64,000 nt of DNA. Source: Eucalyptus grandis (Eukaryota > Streptophyta > Magnoliopsida > Myrtales > Myrtaceae). The translations under genes and the position numbers were made by a program. The notes under the pieces are model-generated. The model ran no database searches and was not told the origin of the DNA. It was given only the letters and a program-made list of their open reading frames with translations. Location of the stretch: positions 3,606,001 through 3,670,000 of the forward strand of contig NC_052617.1 in NCBI RefSeq assembly GCF_016545825.1, read 5' to 3'. The first letter of the stretch is position 1. Each line of letters opens with the position of its first letter. Shown piece by piece: positions 45,679 to 58,230 of this stretch.

Positions 45679-48600
45679 TGTCGCGACCAAATTTTTTTTC
45701 GGGGTGTGAACCACCTAGGGTTTGGCTAATGGATTGTTAAGCCTAAACTTAACTCGGGCTCTCCCAAGCCCATACCAATTCGCGACTTAGATTCGAGTTC
45801 TTAACATGCAATTGATTTTTAATTAGGAGTCGCCACTAATCTATTTTTGGTGGGTCGATTAGAAACCCAAGTAAAGTAATAGGAGATTTACTTTACTTCT
45901 ACGAACTCAGAGATTATGGGTACGGGGACTTGGTTACACTAGATTTTCTAATGCCCTTTCGGTACCTTTATCTTTTATTTTGAAAAAATTGTTTGGCAAA
46001 CAACTTGAATTGATTTTAATTCCTTAACATGTGAGGTGACCATGCAGGTGCGCAAACCACCAATTTAACACTCAAGAAAGCAAATGAATAAATTGCAGGA
46101 TTTACCTCATAGCAACGAAAGCATCTGCGTTGTTAGTTTAGAATTCACATCAGCAGTCCTAAATATGATTTCTAATTAACACGCAATTTTTGTTTTGTTT
46201 TCACTTAATTAATGAAAATCATGCAATATGCAATGCATGCCACTAATTTAACATGAAATAATATGACATGGCAACATGACTTAGCTATACATAACTAAGC
46301 ATGTAGTCTATCCTAAGCATGAGATGATTTATTCTAAATAATTTTTTATTTTCCATGAGATTCGAAATTAAAGAAATGCAACACTTAAATATGCAATCTA
46401 AATTAATCTAATGACCTAATTCTAATGACGGGCAATTTCTAATTAAATGCATCTAACAAAAATCACTAAATGACGTGCATTGTATGAAACTAATTCTATA
46501 TGACGTGCACATGATTTTATTTTCCTAATAAGCATGCAATCTATTTAGGAGAAATTATCTAAACCTATAACATGCAATCTTAACATGCAATGACGTGCAA
46601 AGAATGCCTAATTTTACATGACATATGCATAATGACTTTTTTGTGTTTTTCATTTTTCCCCTTTTTTAAAATTTCGAAATTAATAATTGCCAAATAGTTA
46701 AACATGCAATTAACATCCTAAACGAATGCATTTTTTTTGGATTTTCCTTCTTTTACGGAGCGATCAAAATAAGACATCAAGAACATCACGGCAACAAATC
46801 GGGCAATATATCATCCATGTCCATTTTGGAAATAAATTGACGAATCGTATCTCGCGCATGAGATCGGATTGGCCAATTTCAAATAAAATCGCGAATCATA
46901 TCTCGAGCGTGAGATTGGATTGGCGATTTTTCCGTGCGATTGCGAGTCGTATTTCGAGCGTGAAATCGGACTGTCAATCATATGCACGTTGCGAAATTAG
47001 GAAAATTTCCTAATTCAAGAGGCTACTCGAGTTGCGAATTTCATGGCATATCGGGAATTTCCATCATGTGCACCAATGAATATATCAAATAGGAAACAAA
47101 ATTTTCGAAAATTAGAATAGACAATTTTTACCTATCCCAAATATTGCTTCCAAATTTGGTCTTCAAACGGCGGCCGGTTCGTGATGACCAGCGTAACTTG
47201 AGCAAGCAAGCCGGCAAGGCATCTCGGCTTGGGATGCTCGAGCTGGTCATTCACGGTGTGGTGCTCGGAGATTGGCTGAGAACTTTGCCGGTTGTCTCGT
47301 GCACGCTGGATTCGGATGAAATTCAGTGGGAAATCCGGGTCTGCCGAGCAAAGTGCTTGACCCTTGGAAATTGCTCACCGGCACAGGTTGCTAGAGATTC
47401 TGGTTTCGCTGCAAGGACCGACAAACCAAGCCAAAAATCACCGCTCTGCTTCATCTCTCGGGGTATCGAGTTTCCTTGTATTGATCTTCCGTTGACCTAC
47501 AAAGAGAAAAAGAAGCAAGAAACTTTTTCCTTTTTAACGTCTCCTCCCAATTGCGGCTGTCATTTTCTATATCGGGGATTCAACCAACATTAGAATATTT
47601 CAAGGAATGGCAACAGAATATATGGGAACCAAATTGACCAAAATTCTTAGCTAGCTCTTGATGTCACTCGGATGTGTTTCCAAATTTGGACTTGTCGGAC
47701 GTCGGGAGTGGGGATGGTCACCGTGGCTTGCAAATCACACTCGGGATCATCGAGAGCGGAGTCAATTCATGTGCGGTGGAATCCTTTCTTCAGACGTGTG
47801 GATGTGTTCTCTGCTTCTTTGATCAGCACACATCTTTATAAAAAATTTTAATGTACCCACCGCCACATGTTGCTTGGATGAACGTCAAGGTGGAGCAAAT
47901 TGTAGGATTGAACTGCGGGGACTCGTGGCTCGCGGATGCTTCATCGAGAGGGATCACGACGCAGCCGAGGATGCTAGTGCAGCAGCTCGTCCCGGCGGTG
48001 GTCTCGCAATGTGGGGCAGCGTTACGAGCATGAGAGCGCGGCGATGTGGCTGGCGGGACTCACATGGCACGGGGATCTCGACCAAGCTCGGTAGAGCATT
48101 CTATCTCCCTCTTATCTCACGTGTGTGTCTCTGTGTATTCAGAATTGCTCCCCCTCACTGTGGCCGTATGTATCAATATGTGCGGCCCTCTCTTTTTGTC
48201 TATTGTGAGCTTGCTTTTATAGCGTCCGACTCTGCACTTCAAAACAGGAAATATGAATATACTAAAGAAAACCACCTACCGACTTCCTTCTTTTGTGAGG
48301 TTTTATTCTTTTTCTTTCCCTTGTATGCATTGCGGATCCATGTGTCCTCATTGAAGAATATTTTTAAACATTTCTTCCCATCAGCTAATCCCTTCTTGCC
48401 TTTTTCTAATGTCTTTGTCCATAAGTTTACATTCACGCGATCAGCAAGAAATCCTTTTCCCATTAGATCGTCCATTTTATTATTTTTAATAACTCACCAA
48501 AGATTGATCGAACATCGCCAAACTTCCTTGATTGTAATCGAATTTTCCAGATTCGAATCTCACAAAAATGAGCTCGCATTATCTCCTCGAAAATACTGAA

Positions 48601-48854
48601 AATCCACCGTAATATTATTTCAAATCTCCATTTAGGTAATTTTTGTCATTAAAAGAAACGGGCTTGGGCCAATTTACTTACTCCGTGGGCTTAGTCCAAC
48701 TAATTTGAACCCGTTCGCACCGATCCAATAAATAAAATGCCAATAACAAAATAAATGCAAATATAAATCTATATGCTATGCAATTAATAAAATTAACCCT
48801 AATTTTCTATGTAATAAATAAATAAACTAAATCGTCAAAATTTAGGTGTCAACA
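45679..48854 (-). repeat. LTR copy 2 (3,176 bp)
   Basis: Full TG...CA ends (TGTCGCGACC to GGTGTCAACA on the plus strand). It serves two neighbouring units at once, as expected for a recombination-derived array. Confidence 0.85.
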
Positions 48855-49085
48855 GCTGCCCCTCTTTGAAGGTGAGCTCAAGAGGTTGCCTTCAAAGATA
48901 ATTTGAGACCTAAATTTTGGTTATGTGTATGCAATGGATGATTTTTGTTGGAACATGAATTCCATTTTTTTAATGCAATTTATATGATGCATGAAAGTAC
49001 TAATGCAAATGATAGATGAACTTACTTGAAATAACTTACCTTCGAGGAGGATAGAGTAATTCGAGGTAGTGAGTGTTACCTGTCC

Positions 49086-49694
49086 AGGACCCGTACGATT
49101 CTACGGTCGCCTAGAATAGTAACATAACTTTGTGAAGAAACCGCTTTTCAGGACCCGTACCATTCTACGGTCGCCTAGTATGGCAGAAAAGAGCTGCTTT
49201 CTCAGGACCCGTACCATTCTACGGTCGCCCAATACGGCAGAAATGTTTTGTAAGGAACTGCTTTCCCAGGACCCGTACCATTCTACGGTCGCCTAGTATG
49301 GCAGAAATGTTTTGTAAGGAACTGCTTTCCCGGACCCGTACCATTCTACGGTCGCCCAAGACGGGCAGAAATGTTTTGTTTAGGACCCGTACCATTCTAT
49401 GGTCGCCTAGCGGGGATTCATTTTCAGGACCCGTACCATTCTACGGTCGCTGAATAAGGAATAGGTGTTGTCAAGGACCCGTACCATTCTACGGTCGCCA
49501 ACGAAGAAAATTATTTTTCAGGACCCGTACCATTCTACGGTCGCCTGAATGAAGAAATTGCTTTTCCAGGACCCGTACCATTCTACGGTCGCCTAGATTG
49601 AGGTTTTGCTTGGCTAGGACCCGAACCATTCTTCGGTCGCCCAACCTTGCGGCAGAAATCATCCGACCAGGACCCGAACCATTCTTCGGTCGCC
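49086..49694. repeat. array of 12 hairpin-forming repeats, copy 2
   Basis: Same 12 units in the same order as in copy 1, including the ACGATT loop in unit 1, TATGGTC in unit 6 and the paired CCGAA/TTCGG change in units 11 and 12. Unit 4 here is the regular ACCCGTACC form, whereas copy 1 lacks a base there. Confidence 0.85.
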
Positions 49695-52600
49695 TTAACC
49701 AGATTGAATCTGGAGGAAAAATCTTTGGGGGACAACTCCATTGAGTGTCGGTGTAAAGGACTCTGGGCTATGAAAGCACGCCAGGTCGATAAAAGAAATC
49801 CTGGCTACGGAAGCATGCCGGTTCGATAAATGGACTCTAGGCTACGAAAGCACGCCAGGTCAAGAACTCCGGGCTACGAAAGCACGCCAGTTCGATAAAA
49901 TGGACTCTGGGCTACGAAAGCACACTAGGTCGATATAATTGGACAACTTGACCAAGTCAAGTGTCGATGTACTTGAGAGAGAATACCTGCACAATGACAA
50001 GTATTTTAGAGTATGGTAGAGATATACTTACTCGATGATATCTCGATTCTTGGGGATATGTCTTTTGGAATTTGGATATCCCATGGAGGTCTTTCACCTC
50101 ATGGTGGAGGCTTCTCATCTCCTAATATCATGAAACATTCTGAAAGGAACTTGAATTACCCGTCGACATGGTTTAGAGCAAAAAGCGATATGCATTCATC
50201 AAAGAGATAGAGAATCTAAGCTACTCTAGAATGCACATTTCAAAATTTAGTGAGGTTTTCATCAACTCAATCGGGGTTCATGTATAATGACCTTTGCATC
50301 ACCCAAATTTCCATTGGAGAGAATTATCATTCAAGACAATCTTCACTCATGACATGGATTTCTTAAGAATACCAAATGAGGGACCTTCGATTAGAAAGGA
50401 CTTTCACTCACTCTCATTTAGAGGCTATTTTATGAGAATCACTCCATCTCATTGTCATCATACCAATAAGGGTCCAAGTATTCTCGCAAGCGGTACGACC
50501 TCACCAATCTGAGAGGTCTTTAACAAGGACCGTAATGTGGGCTTGGTCAACGGTTTAACAAAGGGACTCTTTGAGTCAAGGCAATTGAAAGAACAATTTT
50601 GTAATCATCTCCGGGTTTACAAGTCAAGAACCCTGCAAAATGAGAAAGATATAATCTTGCTCGCACTTCTTCGAGCGATGCTTAAAACATGTGAATCCCT
50701 ATGTTAATTCAAGTGCCCTAATCTGAAGAGACTTTGTAAGGGACGTAACATAGGTTAGGTTCATGGGTTGAGAAATGAAAGGATCATCAGGCTCAAAATG
50801 TGTGTAAAGGGTGAAAGTTGGTGATCATCTTGGCATTGCCACCAGTTTTCTTTTTTCATCATCGGGGATTGTCTTCATGAAATGCCCCATTGATTGTAAA
50901 ACTCAACTTTTGAGTTCTTTGAGTATTGCTCCATTGGAGACACAATCTTTTTACAACAGATAGTCTTTATCTTGACTCTCTTTTTCATCTATGGGCATCA
51001 TCGACCTTGCTTTTATCAAGCACACTGTTTTTCATGCCCTAGTTCTTGTTCATTTTCTTCACTTTTTTCATGGGCATTGGCCTTGCTTTTACCAGGCACA
51101 CTGCTTTTTCATGCCCCTTAGTTCTATTTTGAATTCTATGCATGCGTAAAATAATGACACTCGAACTTTCAAGGGTCTTCATCTGCCTTTTGCCTTGCCC
51201 CAATGTGAGGGATGATCACCAACTAGGTTTAATGTGAAATGAATTCATAGGCTCAAATAGGCTATGCAATGGATAAAAGTGTGTACGATAGAGAAAGAAC
51301 TGCTCTTCATCATTCTAAGGCACTTAAATTACCACATGAATTCAATGTAATAGCATGACTAGAAGATTGATGCAAGTGAGAGCAAGAAAATTTCAATCCA
51401 TTTCCTTCACCTTATGGTGCCATCTTACCTCCAATTTGCCCCGATGTGGGGTGGTTCTTGACAGGGATAACTTTAAAAAATCTTCACAAGTGTATAAGGC
51501 TCAAAGTAGTTAAGCAATGTATCACATGTAGTGTTTGGGATAGAGAAATGAACTGCCCCTCATCATTTCGGTCATCGTACCTTTGCGAGAGAACTCTTTA
51601 CCTTGTAGATATGGAACTTCCTACACTCATCTCACAAGTGTATAAGTAGGGACTGTGTATAGGATAAGGCTTGCCTTTCATCATCCTGACACATCTCATT
51701 CAGCATTCTTAAGCATTGATGTCACTCCATTAAATTGTCTATCTTGACAAATCTCCACATGAAATTGGTGAGCTAAATCAATGTGAAAATTCTCTTTTCA
51801 AAAGTGTCTAGCAACTTTAAGCATGAAAAGTATTTGTGACTTCAAACAAACAATTTATTACACTAAAAAATGCTCTCATAAGTATGAAAAACATGATTTC
51901 AAGCATTCATTCAAGGAATTGTCTCACGAAGGGACTGTCTTAGCAATGGGTGTCCTTAGATTGCCCCTATTGAAAGGGAACAAACACACAAATTGATCAA
52001 TCGAGGATGAAAATTCGATCTTTGATTTGATGAAATCTTGCTTTTGCCCCTGCACAAAACAACGTGCATGAATAGGATATTATGCATCATCAAAGTAAAT
52101 TCAAATTGCATAACCATTTTGGCTCGGATCGAGATTTTGTCTCAGTCATGTTACTACTAGAATCTATAGTGTCCCAATTCGCCATCTGCAAGGAAAAAAA
52201 AATAAAAGTGTCAATTCCAAAATTGATTATGTTCATGAACACAATGTGTCCATTTCATCCAAGACGGATGATTCTCTTTTGACTTGTTCCAACATTTTCT
52301 CATGGAAATGGCATCACACACAAATTGTAAAGAGATGTGCCACACATCACACTTTGGAATCTAGATGATCTTCTTGACTTGTCCTCAATTTCCTATTGAT
52401 GTGCAAGGAAATCGCTCGACAAGTAAAATGATAAGTAGTGTTTAAAGTCCTCTTCACTCTTGGGAGATGTCATCACAATCAGATAGGAAATGATCCTTTG
52501 CCCCCCATCTACTTTTCCTTTGGAGGTATGTTCCCAAATCAATGGGCCCACTATCATTGGAAATTGACGCGTTATTTTCAAACGCCTCTCTATTATGCTC

Positions 52601-54192
52601 TGAGACATGAAGTAAATAAGTTAGAAAAACAAACAAGGGTAACCTAATGCATGCTTTTTGAAATGGTTTCAAAAATAAATTTTTTCTTATGAGGAAGCAT
52701 GAAGAAGCCCAATCCTCAGAATTTCTCCATGGATGATATCTTTTTTCATTGTTGGATATCGTCACGGGCTAGTTTGGTGTACCCGATCATGTCTTCAAAA
52801 CTTGTAATTCTATTGATATTCATCAATCAAATTACATTTATTAGAATGTAATGCTCAAGCACAGAAGAAATTGAAATCAATCCCTAAAAAGCGATAAGAA
52901 TTCCCACATGGAAGGTGCACTGCCCTAATTAAATGAGGAAATGGAACAACTTAGGACCATGAATCATGTGTACTTGAATTCTTCACCCTCCTTGATCTTG
53001 TGATACGAACCCCTCAGATCAGATATTCTTCCATCTAGATGTGTCGCTACCCTCTTCATGATGGCATCAAATTCGACTACCTCAGGAAAATGAGAAGATT
53101 CAAAAGGTCTTCTTGGCTCTCTTCTTGGAGTCGCAATTTCTCACTAAAGATAGATTGCAGCATTTTTGCTTGAAGAGATAAGCTCTTTTTGATCCGTCAT
53201 TTTAACTCTCGATCGTGAACGGATGGATGAGCGGGATCGTTCCATAATCACCTAATTCAAATGAACGGGAACATGTAAGCATGAGGATAAATAGAAAGTC
53301 GATCCATGACAATGATCTAATCGATTTTTCCATTTTTTTCATTTATTCATGAAAAGTTCTTACAAGAAGGGCATTTCCTAAAAATGGACTAGGAAAATAA
53401 AGATAGACACCCTAACAAGACCAAATTTCCCAAACGTGAATTGAAAACAAATTCTCCAAAGTTTTTTTTTTTTTTTGGCAAATAATCCATTGCATGGCAA
53501 TTTCCTCATTTCATTTCTAATTGACAAATGAATTAGATCAAATGACTAACCTAGATTGTCATGGATGGACCAAAAGTAAATTGCATAGTATAGAGATAGA
53601 ATACTTACTTCACCAAGGAAAATCAATGGCAATCACATAGACATGCGCATGATAAGTGGCTCGATTTCTACTCTATAAGGCTTATCAAAGTGGAGCCACA
53701 AGGATGATCAGACTAGCCACGGGCTTGTGGACTATGTCGGGTCCTCATGACTCCGGCTTGGTCAAAGAGCCGACCGGGTCGCGAGCATGCGGACCGAGGT
53801 GGGTACTCTTGACACCATGAAAGAAACTTCGGGATTGAGATGGGCGACTCGTACCGCGAGCATGCGGTCGGAGTGGTATCCATTTCAATACCATCCTAAA
53901 TGATCCTATGCGGCCAGTCCGGCGGGTTGTGTGTGCAATAGTGTAGTGCTAGATGGAAGGCATGCACGACAGTTTATATCAAGCAACACTTCGTTCATGA
54001 AAATAAACCATACATTCCTACACCTCTCTACAAAATAAATGTTAGCAAACACTTCCCCTTATACCTCCCATCCTGCAAAAAAATTTAACACCTTAAATGT
54101 TAAAGACGTACCCGAATCCTTGCTGCCAAACAAAAACATTTTTCAAAGAAAAGAAAAATTGGCCTAAGTCCACTAAGAGTTTTAACTCAAGT

Positions 54193-54208
54193 CCCAGTGG
54201 AGTCGCCA
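54193..54208 (-). other. primer-binding site, copy 2
   Basis: Minus strand TGGCGACTCCACTGGG; it differs from copies 1 and 3 by one transition (CG to CA) and one fewer G. Confidence 0.6.
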
Positions 54209-54211
54209 AGC

Positions 54212-57200
54212 TGTCGCGACCAAATTTTTTTTTCGGTGTGAACCACCTAGGGTTTGGCTAATGGATTGTTAAGCCTAAACTTAACTCGGGCTCTCCCAAG
54301 CCCATACCAATTCGCGACTTAGATTCGAGTTCTTAACATGCAATTGATTTTTAATTAGGAGTCGCCACTAATCTATTTTTGGTGGGTCGATTAGAAACCC
54401 AAGTAAAGTAATAGGAGATTTACTTTACTTCTACGAACCAGAGATTATGGGTACGGGGACTTGGTTACACTAGATTTTCTAATGCCCTTTCGGTACCTTT
54501 ATCTTTTATTTTGAAAAAATTGTTTGGCAAACAACTTGAATTGATTTTAATTCCTTAACATGTGAGTGACCATGCAGGTGCGCAAACCACCAATTTAACA
54601 CTCAAGAAAGCAAATGAATAAATTGCAGGATTTACCTCATAGCAACGAAAGCATCTGCGTTGTTAGTTTAGAATTCACATCAGCAGTCCTAAATATGATT
54701 TCTAATTAACACGCAATTTTTGTTTTGTTTTCACTTAATTAATGAAAATCATGCAATATGCAATGCATGCCACTAATTTAACATGAAATAATATGACATG
54801 GCAACATGACTTAGCTATACATAACTAAGCATGTAGTCTATCCTAAGCATGAGATGATTTATTCTAAATAATTTTTATTTTCCATGAGATTCGAAATTAA
54901 AGAAATGCAACACTTAAATATGCAATCTAAATTAATCTAATGACCTAATTCTAATGACGGGCAATTTCTAATTAAATGCATCTAACAAAAATCACTAAAT
55001 GACGTGCATTGTATGAAACTAATTCTATATGACGTGCACATGATTTTTATTTTCCTAATAAGCATGCAATCTATTTAGGAGAAATTATCTAAACCTATAA
55101 CATGCAATCTTAACATGCAATGACGTGCAAAGAATGCCCTAATTTTACATGACATATGCATAATGACTTTTTTTTGTGTTTTTTCATTTTTCCCCTTTTT
55201 TAAAATTTCGAAATTAATAATTGCCAAATAGTTAAACATGCAATTAACATCCTAAACGAATGCATTTTTTTTGGATTTTTCCTTCTTTTACGGGAGCGAT
55301 CAAAATAAGACATCAAGAACATCACGGCAACAAATCAGGCAATATATCATCCATGTCCATTTTGGAAATAAATTGACGAATCGTATCTCGCGCATGAGAT
55401 CGGATTGGCCAATTTCAAATAAAATCGCGAATCATATCTCGAGCGTGAGATTGGATTGGCGATTTTTCCGTGCGATGCGAGTCGTATTTCGAGCGTGAAA
55501 TCGGATGTCAATCATATGCACGTTGCGAAATTAGGAAAATTTCCTAATTCAAGAGGCTACTCGAGTTGCGAATTTCATGGCATATCGGGAATTTCCATCA
55601 TGTGCACCAATGAATATATCAAATAGGGAAACAAAATTTTCGAAAATTAGAATAGACAATTTTTACCTATCCCAAATATTGCTTCCAAATTTGGTCTTCA
55701 AACGGCGGCCGGTTCGTGATGACCAGCGTGCTTGAGCAAGCCGGCAAGGCATCTCGGCTTGGGATGCTCGAGCTGGTCATTCACGGTGTGGTGCTCGGAG
55801 ATTGGCTGAGAACTTTGCCGGTTGTCTCGTGCACGCTGGATTCGGATGAAATTCAGTGGGAAATCCGGGTCTGCTGAGCAGTGCTTGACCCTTGAAATTG
55901 CTCACCGGCACGGTTGCTAGAGATTCTGGTTTCGCTGCAAGGACTGACAAACCAAGCCAAAAATCACCGCTCTGCTTCATCTCTCAGGGTATCGAGTTTC
56001 CTTGTATTGATCTTCCGTTGACCTACAAAGAGAAAAAGAAGCAAGAAACTTTTTCCTTTTTAACGTCTCCTCCCAATTGCGGCTGTCATTTTCTATATCA
56101 GGGGATTCAACCAACATTAGAATATTTCAAGGAATGGCAACAGAATATATGGGAACCAAATTGACCAAAATTCTTAGCTAGCTCTTGATGTCACTCGGAT
56201 GTGTTTCCAAATTTGGACTTGTCGGACGTCGGGAGTGGGGATGGTCACCGTGGCTTGCAAATCACACTCGGGATCATCGAGGCGGAGTCAATTCATGTGC
56301 GGTGGAATCCTTTCTTCGGACGTGTGGATGTGTTCTCTGCTTCTTTGATCAGCACACATCTTTATAAAAATTTTAATGTACCCACCGCCACATGTTGCTT
56401 GGATGAACGTCAAGGTGGAGCAAATTGTAGGATTGAACTGCGGGGACTCGTGGCTCGCGGATGCTTCATCGAGGGATCACGACGCAGCCGAGGATGCTAG
56501 TGCAGCAGCTCGTCCGGCGGTGGTCTCGCAATGTGGGGCAGCGTTACGAGCATGAGAGCGCGGCGATGTGGCTGGCGGGACTCACATGGCACGGGGATCT
56601 CGACCAAGCTCGGTAGAGCATTCTATCTCCCTCTTATCTCACGTGTGTGTCTCTGTGTATTCAGAATTGCTCCCCCTCACTTTGTGGCCGTATGTATCAA
56701 TATGTGCGGCCCTCTCTTTTGTCTATTGTGAGCTTGCTTTTATAGCGTCCGACTCTGCACTTCAAAACAGGAAATATGAATATACTAAAGAAAACCACCT
56801 ACCGACTTCCTTCTTTTGTGAGGTTTTATTCTTTTTCTTTCCCTTGTATGCATTGCGGATCCATGTGTCCTCATTGAAGAATATTTTTTAAACATTTCTT
56901 CCCATCAGCTAATCCTTTCTTGCCTTTTTCTAATGTCTTTGTCCATAAGTTTACATTCACGCGATCAGCAAGAAATCCTTTTTCCCATTAGATCGTCCAT
57001 TTTATTATTTTTAATAACTCACCAAAGATTGATCGAACATCGCCAAACTTCCTTGATTGTAATCGAATTTTTCCAGATTCGAATCTCACAAAAATGAGCT
57101 CGCATTATCTCCTCGAAAATACTGAAAAATCCACCGTAATATTATTTCAAATCTCCATTTAGGTAATTTTTGTCATTAAAAGAAAACGGGCTTGGGCCAA

Positions 57201-57383
57201 CTTATTACTCCGTGGGCTTAAAACTACTAATTTGAAACATATTTGTCACCAGATCCAATAAATAAAATGCCAAAACAAAATAAATGCAAATATAAATCTA
57301 TATGCTATGCAATTAATAAAATTAACCCTAATTTTCTATGTAATAAATAAATAAACTAAATCGTCAAAATTTAGGTGTCAACA
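54212..57383 (-). repeat. LTR copy 3 (3,172 bp)
   Basis: TGTCGCGACC...GGTGTCAACA. Nearly identical to LTR 2, except for a disturbed patch at about 57,196-57,260. Confidence 0.85.
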
Positions 57384-57615
57384 GCTGCCCCTCTTTAATG
57401 GTGAGCTCGAAGAGGTTGCCTTCAAAGATAATTGAGACCTAAATTTTGGTTATGTGTATGCAATGGATGATTTTTGTTGGAACATGAATTCCATTTTTTA
57501 ATGCAGTTCATATGATGCATAGGAATGCTAATGCAAATGATAAATGAACTTACATGAAATAACTTACCTTCTAGGAGGATAGAGTAATTCGAGGTAGTGA
57601 GTGTTACTCTGTCCC

Positions 57616-58230
57616 GGGACCCGTACGATTCTACGGTCGCCTAGAATAGTAACATAACTTTGTGAAGAAACCGCTTTTCCTAGGACCCGTACCATTCTAC
57701 GGTCGCCTAGTATGGCAGAAAAGAGCTGCTTTCTCCCGGGACCCGTACCATTCTACGGTCGCCCAATACGGCAGAAATGTTTTGTAAGGAACTGCTTTCC
57801 CAGGACCCGTACCATTCTACGGTCGCCTAGTATGGCAGAAATGTTTTGTAAGGAACTGCTTTCCCAGGACCCGTACCATTCTACGGTCGCCCAGTACGGC
57901 AGAAATGTTTTGTTTAGGACCCGTACCATTCTATGGTCGCCTAAACGGGGATTCATTTTCAGGACCCGTACCATTCTACGGTCGCCTGAATAAGGAATAG
58001 GTGTTGTCAAGGACCCGTACCATTCTACGGTCGCCTCAACGAAGAAAATTATTTTTTCAGGACCCGTACCATTCTACGGTCGCCTGAATGAAGAAATTGC
58101 TTTTCCAGGACCCGTACCATTCTACGGTCGCCTAGATTGAGGTTTTGCTTGGCTAGGACCCGAACCATTCTTCGGTCGCCCAACCTTGCGGCGTCATCCG
58201 ACCCGGACCCGAACCATTCTTCGGTCGCCT
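57616..58230. repeat. array of 12 hairpin-forming repeats, copy 3
   Basis: Twelve units in the same order, with the paired stem changes in units 11 and 12 retained although the neighbouring sequence has drifted. Confidence 0.85.

Larger units (their letters stand above)
48855..54211 (-). mobile_element. internal region copy 2 (non-coding)
   Basis: Same order as copy 1: polypurine tract, 12 hairpin repeats, GGCTACGAAAGC repeats, AT-rich remainder, PBS. Length 5,357 bp. No retroviral coding. Confidence 0.8.
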